A stretch of DNA of 64,000 nucleotides from Dethiosulfovibrio salsuginis. Lineage in GTDB: Bacteria > Synergistota > Synergistia > Synergistales > Dethiosulfovibrionaceae. The stretch is taken from contig NZ_FXBB01000002.1 of assembly GCF_900177735.1 (NCBI RefSeq), forward strand, positions 1 through 64,000. The letters run 5' to 3'. Below, piece by piece: positions 17,853 through 27,636 of this stretch (positions are counted from its first letter, which is position 1; each line of letters begins with the position of its first letter). A program made the position numbers and the translations under genes. The notes beneath the pieces are model-generated. The model searched no databases and had not been told where the DNA came from. It saw nothing but the letters and a program-made list of their open reading frames with translations.

Positions 17853-19238
17853 GTGAACCAAAGGTGGACCATCTCATTTAAGGGACTGGGCCTAATAGAA
17901 GAGGGCTCGGTCAGGATTGCCCCTCTCATGCTGTTTACAGGGGACAACAACTCTGGGAAAAGCTACGTAATGGTTCTGCTGTGGGGAATAATAGCCCTTG
18001 GGAGAACCCTCTTTCCCGATAAAATCCCACAGAGCCGATCTTACCAATCATGCCAACGTTGGCTATCGGAAAAGATCTCTTTCATGGAAGAGAATAACAT
18101 CGAAGGGATAAAGATAGAGCCTCAAGACATGGACCTCTTCGTAGAATGGTTTAGCGAAAACCTAAACAACAAAAGAAACTACCTCTCCAGCCAGCTTTTT
18201 GGCGAAGACAGAGTAAAAATTAAAGAGCTCAGCGTCGGTGACTACTCAAGAGAATCGTCTCTGGAACTCAGGATAGAAAAAAACGGCCAACATAACAACC
18301 GCTACTCCAGCGGTAAAAACCACGTAAGGTTCCCTATGTGGGAGGAGACGCCTGGACCGTTGGAAATATATCGAATGATACAATATCTTGCCTGGAAAAT
18401 CGTCATCGGTGACCTTGGGGCACCGCTGTATCCTCCCCAAAACATGCTTGCTATACCGGCGGGAGAGATACTCTATCTTCCTGCGGCCAGAACAGGCTTT
18501 ACCTTAATGAGAAAAATGCTGGCATCAGCGGCCTTTGGCTCTGGAGGAGAAAACATGAACCTCCTCCTTCCAGCAAGACGATTTATGCAACGGTTTTTAA
18601 ACATCTCCTTCGAGCTGAAAAAGAACGACTACTCCTCTTTTGCGGATATCCTGGAATCGGAGGTTCTGCTCGGACACATCGGAGAAAACAACGCTCCCCT
18701 GCCGGACTACAGCTACTATCCTGCGGGGAAAGATGGGGACTCCATACCCCTTTGGCTGACCTCCTCTCTTGTGACCGAGATATCCCCTCTGTTGCTCTTC
18801 CTGCGGAGTGGAGACCGCTTTAACTCCCTGATCATCGAAGAGCCTGAAGCACATCTGCACCTGGAGATGCAAAAGGCGCTGGCCCGACTGCTGGTTCGTC
18901 TGGTAAACAAAGGTCTCCCAATCTGGTTTACCACCCACGGAGACACCTTCTTCCAGCAGATGAGCAACCTGGTAAAAGCCTCCTCCGTCGACGGAGAAAC
19001 CCTCAAGGAAATCTCCCTTGATAGGGATGAAACCATCGAGCCTAAAGACGTCTCAGCCTTCTACTTTAAGCGTCAGGTCGACCAGAGGGGAAAAACGACA
19101 ACCAATATCGACAGACTCACCGTAGACGAAGGCGGCATAGCAGGACCGGCTTTCACCGACAGCATTCTATCCCTTGCGGAGGAAACCTTCTTTCTCAAAA
19201 AAGCCATAGAGAAAAGGGAAACGGACGATGAAGATTGA
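17853..19238 (+). CDS. AAA ATPase of a two-gene ATPase/nuclease cassette
   Basis: A 461-residue ABC/OLD-like ATPase: Walker A TGDNNSGKSY around residues 29-38, a central region of unknown fold, then Walker B SLIIEEPEAHLH and WFTTHGDTFFQQMS (switch His) in the last third. No TOPRIM nuclease domain is present. The GTG at 17853 is chosen for its AAAGGAGGG ribosome site 6 bases upstream. It overlaps the next gene by 11 bases, so the two are coupled. The pair is richer in A+T than the flanking operons, consistent with transfer. A defence role is inferred from architecture and from the neighbouring defence operon. Confidence 0.75.
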   Translation: MNQRWTISFKGLGLIEEGSVRIAPLMLFTGDNNSGKSYVMVLLWGIIALGRTLFPDKIPQSRSYQSCQRWLSEKISFMEENNIEGIKIEPQDMDLFVEWFSENLNNKRNYLSSQLFGEDRVKIKELSVGDYSRESSLELRIEKNGQHNNRYSSGKNHVRFPMWEETPGPLEIYRMIQYLAWKIVIGDLGAPLYPPQNMLAIPAGEILYLPAARTGFTLMRKMLASAAFGSGGENMNLLLPARRFMQRFLNISFELKKNDYSSFADILESEVLLGHIGENNAPLPDYSYYPAGKDGDSIPLWLTSSLVTEISPLLLFLRSGDRFNSLIIEEPEAHLHLEMQKALARLLVRLVNKGLPIWFTTHGDTFFQQMSNLVKASSVDGETLKEISLDRDETIEPKDVSAFYFKRQVDQRGKTTTNIDRLTVDEGGIAGPAFTDSILSLAEETFFLKKAIEKRETDDED

Positions 19239-19785
19239 TCGAATATCAAAGGACTACTATTCCATCGGAACAGAGCTCTGGGCAGAGAAAAAGGAACAAA
19301 CCGGTAAAGCCAGGATAAAAATAAAGCTACCTTATGAAGGGATCCTTTTTCAGTACGACCATAAAATTGCCTTTCTTTTCGACCACAAGAAAAGAGCTGA
19401 TGGAATAGTTTTCGCAAAGAATTCGGAGGGTTGGGCTCTCTTTATCCTGGAAATAAAGAAAACCGTTGGTGACACCGAGTGGAGGAAGATAAAGGATCAG
19501 TGGTATGGAGCCTGGCTCCACGCCAAGGCTATTTCGGGAATCCTAGAGCTGGACTTCCCAAAGAACGTCAGTTTTGTCGTAGCCTATGAAAAAGAACGGA
19601 TAGTGAAGGAATCCAGCGATCCGATTCTCTTAAAACTGCAGACACAAGAAAACCATCCTGAGGAAAGCAAAAAATACCTGGAGTGGACTCAAAGCAAGGC
19701 AGAATTATCGGAAATCGGAAACGTTAGCTTTAAAAAAATAACTCTTAACGACGGAGAGGGGCTCTTCGAGCCGATCCTCGACTGA
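19228..19785 (+). CDS. Small PD-(D/E)XK-like nuclease candidate
   Basis: A 185-residue protein not recognised by name. A plausible PD-(D/E)XK core is visible: Asp 58 in RADGIVF, then Glu 75 and Lys 77 in FILEIKK, and Gln 91 in DQWYGAW, matching the D...ExK...QxxxY order of restriction-type nucleases. It starts inside the 3' end of the ATPase gene. Its A+T content is high compared with the window. The likely role is effector nuclease licensed by the ATPase; an inactive scaffold is possible. Confidence 0.6.
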   Translation: MKIDRISKDYYSIGTELWAEKKEQTGKARIKIKLPYEGILFQYDHKIAFLFDHKKRADGIVFAKNSEGWALFILEIKKTVGDTEWRKIKDQWYGAWLHAKAISGILELDFPKNVSFVVAYEKERIVKESSDPILLKLQTQENHPEESKKYLEWTQSKAELSEIGNVSFKKITLNDGEGLFEPILD

Positions 19786-19796
19786 TCCTTAGGAAA

Positions 19797-19824
19797 AGAG
19801 CCTGCCCAAACCTGGGCAGGCTCT
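19797..19824. terminator. Bidirectional terminator between convergent genes
   Basis: An 11 bp perfect stem AGAGCCTGCCC / GGGCAGGCTCT with loop AAACCT, between the nuclease candidate (plus) and the Rpn-type fragment (minus). Confidence 0.85.
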
Positions 19825-19831
19825 GCGCTAG

Positions 19832-20452
19832 CTACACCTGAACGATCCCCCTGATCTGATCCAGGGTTATGTAAAATATCTCCGATATTATCCGGTCCAG
19901 AGTCTCTTTCGGAGCAAGGCGGACCGCACCGACCAGGGGAGCTAACTCTTCCTTTGAAAATCGCTGAGATAGCAGACTCAAAGTCAGTTCTGCCCTCTCA
20001 GCCCTAGTTTTTTCTTCCATTTCTTTTCCTATTTTTCTTCCTATTTCTTTAACTTCTTGGTCTAGCTTCTGCTCTAGTTCTCTTTCTATTTCTTTAACCT
20101 CTTTTTCCATTTTCTCCTCAAGCTCTTTTTCTATTTTCTCCTCAAGCTCTTTCCCTATCTTCTCCTCAAGCTCTTTCTTTATCTCTTCCCTCATGTATAG
20201 CTCTAAACTGGTAACGTAAGGCACTTTTTTCACCTCCAGCATGGAACGAACGTTACGGCCAAGCTCATAACGCCTGTTAACATCCTCGAAAGAAACTATC
20301 CAGTCGATAAAAAAGCACAGCGACTCTATCTGATCGTTTGTAAAACCCTTTCGGATCAGCCGCCTTATCAGAGACAGCTGGAACACCATCTTCGTGCGAT
20401 CATCGGATTTTCGGATCCTATCGTGAAGCTCAGGGAGATGGAAAGCGACCAT
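19832..20452 (-). pseudogene. Rpn/transposase_31-type protein, C-terminal part only (DUF4351-like)
   Basis: The 206-residue frame matches the C-terminal half of Rpn-type recombination-promoting nuclease/putative transposase proteins: an MVFQLSLIRRLIRKGF...FFIDWIVSF helical segment, YVTSLELYMREEI, a long charged coiled coil (residues about 85-150) and a DUF4351-like end (SLLSQRFSKEELAPLVGAV). The N-terminal PD-(D/E)XK nuclease domain, about 150-180 residues, is absent and there is no convincing ribosome site before the ATG. The coiled coil is encoded by 24 bp direct repeats. It is probably a broken gene; a standalone coiled-coil protein is possible. Confidence 0.65.
20095..20190. repeat. 24 bp tandem repeat coding for KELEEKI(x) heptad-like units
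   Basis: Units of the type TCTCCTCAAGCTCTTTCTAT occur at least three times with a 24 bp period inside the Rpn-type fragment, with decayed copies to either side. Length changes would keep frame. Confidence 0.75.
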
Positions 20453-20540
20453 AGGACAAAATCAAACAAGATCACACCCCCTCTTGGCTCTATCATAGCA
20501 CCAAAAATCAGGCCCTGTGACCTAGCGTTACGGGATACGT

Positions 20541-23500
20541 TCACTCGAAATCCGATCGTATCTTTGAGAGCTGATTCCAGAGTCGCTCCTTCACCATGGA
20601 GATGGTTATGGCGGACTGGCTCTTGTGGATAGCGTCGCTCTCTCTCACCACCGTATCGAGAACCGACTTTATCAAGGTAGAGGGCATGGAGATAGCCCCC
20701 TCATCTCCCATAGAGGGAATCGACAGGGGAAAGAGGAAGTCTCCCGCCTTTCGGAGCCATCGAAGATCGACCCTGGAGAGGGTATAGCTTTTTTTACCAC
20801 CTATCCTCTGATCCATAAAAGCCTTGGCGTCGGAGAAACGCTCTTCGTCTCTGTGCCCTGCGGACACCAGGGAGCCCACCAAAGAGGAGGCAAGCTCCAT
20901 CTCTAACAGCAGTTGTGCCATCTTCGCCTTATGGTTTATATTTAAAATTCTCTCGCTGATAACGTCGGGGAAGGGGCCCTGACCGGGATCCCTCCGCTCC
21001 AGCGACAAAAGCCTCTGGCTCAGGCGGTGGACCTCTTCTTTCGGAACGACCTGAGGGACGACCTTATCGATGGACCTAAGGTCCTCAAAAGAGGCCACCG
21101 TCCGAACCTTTTCTCCGTCGAACAGGGCAAAACCCGAAAGCACCCCAGGACGGGCCTTAAAGACCTCCTCCATCAAGGCTATCCCCGAGGGAACCTGAAA
21201 ATCCTGACAGATATGTTCAAGCAGGCGATCGAAAACCCTATCTCCGTAGGTCGCGAAGTGGAGGGGCCCCGGAAGGCCCTCTACGCCCCTCTCGAACAGA
21301 TCCCTGTCCACTGTGAGACAGGTTCCATCGGGTATGCCAAAAATCCCTCTCAGGACGAACACCTTATCCTGGGTCCCAGAGGCGACCTGCCCTCCTAGCT
21401 CCTTCAGGTAGGACGACTCTACGATGGACTCCCATATATCCTTAAGATCCACCGGCAGGACCTCTCGGTCCCAGATCCTCTCCCAGGACCGATAGAGATC
21501 GAACCGCTCTCTCGGCCCCATCTCCATCCTCTCCACCTGCTCCCTCTGCTCGATAAGCCTTGTTTTAGAGCTCTTCTCAAGCTGCTCGACGGTGATCCTA
21601 CCTGAGGCCAGGTCGTCAAACTCCTCTGGAGAGACAGGAAGCAGAGAAAAGGGCATCGTCCCGACCATGGACATGGCCTGGGAAAACCTGCTCATCAGCC
21701 GGTCGTATATGATCCTCTCCACCGAATCGACGTAGCACAGGTTTAGCACCTCGATACGGTCGTGCTTCTGGCCTATACGGTCGATACGGCCCACCCTCTG
21801 CTCCACCTTCATAGGATTCCAGGGCAGATCGAAGTTTATAAGCATATCGGCGGTCTGGAGGTTCAACCCCTCCGCGGCGGCGTCGGTGCACAGCAGGACG
21901 TCTATATCGCCGCTTAAAAATCGCCTCTTCACCGTCTCTCGGTCGACTCGCTCCATGTCGCCGTTGGACTTAAAGCAGCGGCACTCTCTACCGGAGTAGG
22001 TGCCCAGCCTCATCTTACGGTCTTTGCCCCTTATATGGGAGATAAGGTTCTCCAGTGTATCGACGTACCTGGTGAAAATAACCGTCTGGGCGACCCTTCC
22101 GTCGAACCTCCGTCTATCGAGAACCGAAAGGAGATACTGGACCTTCGAGGGAACCTGAAAGGACAGGTCCTTTATGGTGTCCAGCATATCCCTAAGCCTA
22201 TCGGCCTCCCACTTTAGATCCTGAACGGTTCTATCCTTGAGAAGGTCGGGAAAAACGTCCTCCGGTGACTCGTCGTCCTCCAGGAACGGCTCGTCGAGAA
22301 GTTCCTGCTCCAGCTCCTCCACGGTCTCGTAGTGTCCCAACGATCGCTCGACCTTCTCCAGCCTCCTCTCCAGGGATTTAAGAAGGGCGTGGACGCTTGA
22401 GGCGAACCTCTGCCTCAGAAGGCTCAGGTAAAAACCTAGGCTTTTTTTCCTGCTCTCGTCGGCCTTTCCGCTGGAGATCTTGTGGAACAGATCGGAACAG
22501 TACCGTTCCAGATCGTCGTAGACTTTTTTCTCCTCCGGCGAAAACCTTATGTCCGGCACAGGGAGAACCTCCCGGACCGCCAGTTTCCGGTCCAAAAGCC
22601 CTCTATCGCCGTAGACCCTCAACAGCTCTCTTGTGTGACGAAGCATCACCCTGGAAAGAGGGGCCACAGCAAATAGGTATCGCTCCAAGGTGCTTAAGTC
22701 GTCCCTGGACAGCCTCCTGCCGCTCCAGAGCCTCTTCAAAGATTCGTCCAGCCTGCCGCCGCTGAAACATTCCCTCAAAAACCAGCTGTAGGTCGGATCC
22801 TGAGATGAAATTGACGACGACACCGCCTGGAGAAAGTCCCTTTCGTCGCCATCGGAAAGCCGACCGTCGTCCCTAAACCTCTTCAGCGAGTCGTAATAGC
22901 GGTCCACGAGGGAGGGAGAGCCGCCAAAGGCACCGACCCGACCGGTGAGCTTGAGAAGGTCGTAGGCCTCTATCCAGCTTAGCTGCATCGGTGTAGCGGT
23001 GGCCAGAGACAGAGAACTTGTCCTCTCCCTCAGCAGGTCCCTGACGGTTTTGTACAGTCCGCCGTAATCGGGAGAAAACCGGCAGGGATCGAAAGGGGGA
23101 ATCTCCCTTCGCCGGGCGTAGTGGGCTTCGTCCAGTAGCACCAGGTCGAAAGGGGGAGCCCCTTTTATCGCCTGGACCCTGTCCTTACGCTGCAATATCC
23201 CCGTGGAGACCAGAGAGAGAGGCTTACTCAGGGGATCGGACCTCAGGTTGTCCACGTTGAAGTCAAGATAGAACTTGTCCGCCATCTCCCTTCGCCACTG
23301 CTCCACCAGCCCGGCGGGAGCGGCTATCATGATCCGCTTCGCCACCTTGGACAGCACCAGAGAGCGAAAGGCCAGCCCCGCCTCTATGGTCTTTCCCAGC
23401 CCCACCTCGTCGCAGAGCAAATAGCCCATAGGCCAGGAATCGACCAGCCTTCGGGCCACCACCCTCTGGTGGGGCCAAGGGGCCACAGGGGCGGTCTCCA

Positions 23501-24368
23501 TGCCGACGTAAAGCCCTCCCGGCAAAGTCGGACCGGCCTCTATCAGCGAAAAGCGAAGCCACTCCAGAGGACTGGGGGCAGGCCCGGTCAAACCGGGCTT
23601 GCCGTCGAGCTCAACAGGTCGGGAAGGACTCCTGGAAAAGGATATAAGCCTCTCACGGACCGCCTCTGGAAGAGGCAGGACCCTGAGATGTCTGTGTTCA
23701 TCTCCCCATATGACCTCAAAATCCTCTCGGTGTTTCCCGATCCTTCCGGCACTGGGACCGGCCCACCAATCGGCCTCCAGGGTTATGTTCTCGGCGTTGC
23801 GGACCAGGGCGGTTCGAGACTCGTTGAGAGATCCCGAGGCCATGAGCCAACGGTGGTGGCGATCCCGGAAGAGGGCCCACTTTTCGTGGACGTACCCTCC
23901 CTCGGGAGAGTCGAAAGGAAGGGGCTCTCTTGTTCCAGGGCGAACCCTGAAGGCCACCTTGACCTCTAAAACCCCTCTTGCGACCATCCAGGCCAGAAGC
24001 TCTACCCCCCGGGATTCCTCCTTTGGCCAGCGATGGCAGTCGCCAAGGCGGTCCTGAAGCCGAAGGGAAAGCCTCTCCTCGTCGCCCTTTAAGATAGCCT
24101 CCACGTCGGCGGGGTCCAGATCGGCACCGACTATAAGCCTCATAGAGCCCCCTTCCTCGGAGAAGGAGGAAAAACCCTGAGAGGCCACCGCCAGCGAGGA
24201 AGAGGTGAAAAAACCGGCGACCCTCAGGTATTCCTGCGAACGAGACAGGGCGGGAACGTAAAACTCCCTCAGTATATCGACCTGAGAGCCGTCGGGACGG
24301 ACCTCGGAGGTTCTGTAGGAATCCTGCCAGTGGAAATCGGTAAAACCGCCCGATCTGCCCGAGGCCAT
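20541..24368 (-). CDS. PLD-nuclease/SNF2-helicase fusion of a BREX-like defence operon
   Basis: A 1275-residue protein. The N-terminal part has a phospholipase-D-type motif: His 161 and Lys 163 in YVHEKWALF, then GSLNESRTA at 179-187. A superfamily 2 helicase follows: DEVGLGKTIEAGLA (about 320-333), LLDEAHYARR (DEAH, about 411-420), IFTRYVDTLENL, and motifs V-VI in AAAEGLNLQTADMLINFDLPWNP and RVGRIDRIGQ. It starts 5 bases after the methylase gene and ends the four-gene operon. Fusion of PLD to the helicase gives the operon its own candidate nuclease. DNA translocation and cleavage are inferred from the families. Confidence 0.85.
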   Translation of the reverse strand: MASGRSGGFTDFHWQDSYRTSEVRPDGSQVDILREFYVPALSRSQEYLRVAGFFTSSSLAVASQGFSSFSEEGGSMRLIVGADLDPADVEAILKGDEERLSLRLQDRLGDCHRWPKEESRGVELLAWMVARGVLEVKVAFRVRPGTREPLPFDSPEGGYVHEKWALFRDRHHRWLMASGSLNESRTALVRNAENITLEADWWAGPSAGRIGKHREDFEVIWGDEHRHLRVLPLPEAVRERLISFSRSPSRPVELDGKPGLTGPAPSPLEWLRFSLIEAGPTLPGGLYVGMETAPVAPWPHQRVVARRLVDSWPMGYLLCDEVGLGKTIEAGLAFRSLVLSKVAKRIMIAAPAGLVEQWRREMADKFYLDFNVDNLRSDPLSKPLSLVSTGILQRKDRVQAIKGAPPFDLVLLDEAHYARRREIPPFDPCRFSPDYGGLYKTVRDLLRERTSSLSLATATPMQLSWIEAYDLLKLTGRVGAFGGSPSLVDRYYDSLKRFRDDGRLSDGDERDFLQAVSSSISSQDPTYSWFLRECFSGGRLDESLKRLWSGRRLSRDDLSTLERYLFAVAPLSRVMLRHTRELLRVYGDRGLLDRKLAVREVLPVPDIRFSPEEKKVYDDLERYCSDLFHKISSGKADESRKKSLGFYLSLLRQRFASSVHALLKSLERRLEKVERSLGHYETVEELEQELLDEPFLEDDESPEDVFPDLLKDRTVQDLKWEADRLRDMLDTIKDLSFQVPSKVQYLLSVLDRRRFDGRVAQTVIFTRYVDTLENLISHIRGKDRKMRLGTYSGRECRCFKSNGDMERVDRETVKRRFLSGDIDVLLCTDAAAEGLNLQTADMLINFDLPWNPMKVEQRVGRIDRIGQKHDRIEVLNLCYVDSVERIIYDRLMSRFSQAMSMVGTMPFSLLPVSPEEFDDLASGRITVEQLEKSSKTRLIEQREQVERMEMGPRERFDLYRSWERIWDREVLPVDLKDIWESIVESSYLKELGGQVASGTQDKVFVLRGIFGIPDGTCLTVDRDLFERGVEGLPGPLHFATYGDRVFDRLLEHICQDFQVPSGIALMEEVFKARPGVLSGFALFDGEKVRTVASFEDLRSIDKVVPQVVPKEEVHRLSQRLLSLERRDPGQGPFPDVISERILNINHKAKMAQLLLEMELASSLVGSLVSAGHRDEERFSDAKAFMDQRIGGKKSYTLSRVDLRWLRKAGDFLFPLSIPSMGDEGAISMPSTLIKSVLDTVVRESDAIHKSQSAITISMVKERLWNQLSKIRSDFE

Positions 24369-24373
24369 CTAGA

Positions 24374-27300
24374 TCACTCCTTCAGTCCAAACAGTATAAA
24401 CTCCGCCTCCTTGCGGAGGGTTTCGTCTCCCACCTGATCGGCCCATATCCTGAGCAGATCGACGACGGTGGACCGGTTGTCCGAGCCGTTACGCTCCAGA
24501 TATCCCCGGGCGACCGGCACGTCTCCCTCCCGATAGGCCATTATCAGGCCCTGAAGGACGTCCCACTCGGTCTTAGGCGACTGGACACGACGGGCGGACC
24601 TCTCCTCCGGAAGGGCAATCCTCAGAGAGCTGCCCTTTTTCACCAAAGGGGCGAAGTAGCCGTCGTCGGCTCCCTGGGCGGACCTACGTCCACCTATATC
24701 GTCGTTTATGCCTATAAATCGGCCATCAGGGGAATAGCCGCCGTTTCTCACCTCAAGGGCTATACCCAGCGATCGGGAGAGGTTTAGGGCCTCGCTGTAG
24801 GGAAACTGGCCCAGGCCGAATATGCCGAGCATAGTCAGGGCCATTCCCGCCTCAGGGGAGAGGTCCTCCATCTTGAGATGTCCTCCGGTGATTCGGGCCA
24901 TTCTGTTCTGGGCCACCACCTGGGAAGCCTCGTTCATGGCCCTCACAGGGGAGACCCTTTCCTCTCCGTCCATAACCGGCCAGTTCTCCGACAAAACCCT
25001 GAGGGCCCTGCCGTAACTGCCGACCATCTCGTCTACCGGGTTCAGCCTGAGTGCCCGAAAATCCTCCAGCCCCTGGGACACCGCGGACCGTATCTCCTGC
25101 TGCACCCCAACCCCTCCGAAGCCCGACCAGAGAGAGGGCTCCCTCTCCTCCATGGACCTCTTGCGGCAGGAGATGAAGATAGAGCTTACCCCTGCAGCCA
25201 TTTCTTTATGATGGATATCTCTAGCTGACTCCGACTCAACCGGCATAGAGGAGGTTATAACCCAACCGTTCTCGATCAGGGCGATAGTCAAGGTCTCCCA
25301 GGCGTTCTGGCTCTTGTGGGTGAACATCATGGTCATTATGCCGTCGTCTTTCAGAACCCTCCGGGCCTCCTGAAAGATCTCCCCCATCGTCCTCTCGTAG
25401 GCGGCCTTGGCCCCGGCGGCCCCTCCGTCTCGGTCGGGGTTCGCCACCGCCTCGTCGGCTTTGTTGGTGAGCCTGTTTCGGTAGAGATCGGGATAGAGGT
25501 CGAAAAGGGTCCGTCTCTGCCAGACGTAGAAGTAGTCCGAAAGCTCGGCGTACTGGACGTTGTTGTAGTAAGGGGGGTCGAAACAGATGACGTCCACCGA
25601 CCGATCGTCAACCGACTCCATATGGGCGGCGGTTCCGTTGACGATGGTCACAGGAGGCTTTCCACCGGTGGCCTTTCTGATCGGGTCCGCCAGCTCCGCT
25701 ATGCCTTTATAAGCATCAATAACTTGGGATAAGCCCCAAGCAAAGCCCGAGTTTTCACCAGAGAAAATCAGCTCTCCCATGGTCCACTTCAAGGAAAAAT
25801 CATGCCTGGTAAATGTATGTGCTATTACACCTCTGCTAGCGTGCCACAACGTCTGACGGCTGTTGTAGTCCAGGCCCTTGTCTATGGCGAACTGGAGGTA
25901 GGTCACCACCGCCCTCCCTCTCTCCTCCCCAAGCTCGGACAGAATGCGAGGTTTAAGGGAGTTGAGCTCCTCTATGAGGGTCAGGTGGCCCAGAAGCTGC
26001 CTGGGAGTGAACATATCGCACCACCGGGACATGCCGTATATAGCCGGTCTCATATCGTTGCCCTGAGGAAAGCTTTCCGTCGGGATCAGGCCCATGTCGT
26101 CCCATCGGTCCCAGTTGGCCTCAAGGGTCCTCTGTGCCTCGTCCAGAGCCGCCAGGTCCGCCTGGTTCGGCGGTCGGAAAAACCGCACCTTCTCCGTCTT
26201 TATCTGGCCCGCCTTGGCTCCGGTTTTATAACGCTGGATATCTCCATTGCCGTCCAGCTTAGGCTGATACCTGACCGCCGCCACGGCGTAGAGGACGTCT
26301 TTCCACCTTCCGTGAGGCGATTCCCCCCGGGCCTGTCTTTTTATCTCGTCGGCGTCGATGGTCTGTCGGCAGTGGACGCACTGGCCGACCCCTCTGGCCA
26401 CGGTGGACAGCTCGGGGTTCTGGCCCTCAGGGCCTTTTCCCTTTACGACAGGGTAGGTCTTGAACCGGACCTTTCCCCCGGAGGGAGAGCCGTCGGTGAT
26501 AACCTCCACCCCCCACTTATCGCCGCTGCCTTTCGCCAACCAGCAGGTGTTGAGCAGCGGAGCGTCTCCACCACAGTGAGGACAGATTACCTGGCGGGTG
26601 AAGAGGATTCCCGTTTGATCATACTCTTTCCCGGAAAATTCCCTAAATAGGTCCTCATCGTCGCCACATATTTTTCTTAATACCTGAACCTCTTGTCTAG
26701 GAATCTCGGAGAAAGGCGTTACGAACTCCATTTTCAAGGACACTGCATCGACAAGTTTTTGCCCCCATCGTTCAATGTCCTCACACAGGGACACCCCGAA
26801 CTTAAAAGGGAAACTAAGAGTCCCATGAAGAATTGCTGTGGCAACGGGGTTTAATTCATTTGCCACTACATCGCAACCACATCTCAACCCCTCAAAAGGG
26901 ATTGAGCCTCCCCCAGATGTTAAGTCAAGAATCTTTTTGCCCTTCAGCATAACGCTTGGGGATTCCGTAAAAGCCCTTGTATATCCATAGAGATTTTCTG
27001 GATTCCACTTTATGGAGGAACCAAGGATAGAAACGACCTCTTGTCTTTGGGCAAACTCAATCCTTTCTTTTATGTGATAGGGATCAGCAGGCACTTTACA
27101 GACCTCCATCTTTTCAGGGAGATCACAATTATTTAGCTCCTCAGATTCATTTTTCCATCTTAAGAGCACTGCATCTTTTGCAAGAGAAGAGGAAGCTTCT
27201 TCTAGTTTGGAGATCATCGACCTGCATTGAGAGCGTCTGAGATTCTCAGCGTTCAAAAAAGGCATTAAGCTGGTACTAGGAATAAAAAGGTCACCGGATT

Positions 27301-27610
27301 TTTCATCGATCTCGACCAGGTCCAGCACCTTTCCGGTCAGCACCCACTCCTGGTCGCCTATTCTGACCACTCGTTTCTCTATGCCAAGCTCCTGGAGAAA
27401 CCAGTCCGGGTCGGTGTCCGCAGGGAGGATCGATCCCAGTATGGCCGCCCTGCTGGGGGTCAGAGGTCGACGGGCCCACCAGACGTGGAGAAAGTATAGA
27501 GGAGGTAAAGCAGAGCTGGCACCTCGTTCCCTCTGGGTCTCCGCCCCAACCTGGTGGCAGGGGAATCCCGCCTCTATGAGCCTTAGATCGTGGTGTTCGG
27601 TCAAAGTCAT
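24374..27610 (-). CDS. DUF1156 adenine-type DNA methylase with zinc ribbons
   Basis: A 1078-residue protein starting at the ATG at 27610 (GGAAGGG 5 bases upstream; an in-frame TTG is adjacent). It has an N-terminal DUF1156 segment (LPPLYFLHVWWARRPLTPSRAAI), SAM motif I as ILDLTSGGGSIPFEGLRCG (about 227-245), CPHCGG and CVHC zinc-ribbon pairs in the middle, and the catalytic DPPYYNNVQYAELSDYFYVW. DPPY fits N6-adenine or N4-cytosine methylation. DUF1156 methylases include PglXI of type III BREX. Codons 105-325 (26640-27290) are visibly more A+T-rich than the rest, suggesting a recombined segment. Self/non-self marking is inferred. Confidence 0.88.
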   Translation of the reverse strand: MTLTEHHDLRLIEAGFPCHQVGAETQRERGASSALPPLYFLHVWWARRPLTPSRAAILGSILPADTDPDWFLQELGIEKRVVRIGDQEWVLTGKVLDLVEIDEKSGDLFIPSTSLMPFLNAENLRRSQCRSMISKLEEASSSLAKDAVLLRWKNESEELNNCDLPEKMEVCKVPADPYHIKERIEFAQRQEVVSILGSSIKWNPENLYGYTRAFTESPSVMLKGKKILDLTSGGGSIPFEGLRCGCDVVANELNPVATAILHGTLSFPFKFGVSLCEDIERWGQKLVDAVSLKMEFVTPFSEIPRQEVQVLRKICGDDEDLFREFSGKEYDQTGILFTRQVICPHCGGDAPLLNTCWLAKGSGDKWGVEVITDGSPSGGKVRFKTYPVVKGKGPEGQNPELSTVARGVGQCVHCRQTIDADEIKRQARGESPHGRWKDVLYAVAAVRYQPKLDGNGDIQRYKTGAKAGQIKTEKVRFFRPPNQADLAALDEAQRTLEANWDRWDDMGLIPTESFPQGNDMRPAIYGMSRWCDMFTPRQLLGHLTLIEELNSLKPRILSELGEERGRAVVTYLQFAIDKGLDYNSRQTLWHASRGVIAHTFTRHDFSLKWTMGELIFSGENSGFAWGLSQVIDAYKGIAELADPIRKATGGKPPVTIVNGTAAHMESVDDRSVDVICFDPPYYNNVQYAELSDYFYVWQRRTLFDLYPDLYRNRLTNKADEAVANPDRDGGAAGAKAAYERTMGEIFQEARRVLKDDGIMTMMFTHKSQNAWETLTIALIENGWVITSSMPVESESARDIHHKEMAAGVSSIFISCRKRSMEEREPSLWSGFGGVGVQQEIRSAVSQGLEDFRALRLNPVDEMVGSYGRALRVLSENWPVMDGEERVSPVRAMNEASQVVAQNRMARITGGHLKMEDLSPEAGMALTMLGIFGLGQFPYSEALNLSRSLGIALEVRNGGYSPDGRFIGINDDIGGRRSAQGADDGYFAPLVKKGSSLRIALPEERSARRVQSPKTEWDVLQGLIMAYREGDVPVARGYLERNGSDNRSTVVDLLRIWADQVGDETLRKEAEFILFGLKE

Positions 27611-27636
27611 CAATTCCCTTCCTTGGTCCTTATGTC

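Noticed and set aside
20095-20190. Repeat array considered as CRISPR
   Set aside because: Units are contiguous 24 bp coding repeats with no spacers, translating into a coiled coil.
25802-26650. Open frame of 282 codons on the plus strand opposite the DUF1156 gene
   Set aside because: Lies wholly across the methylase domains, with no ribosome site.
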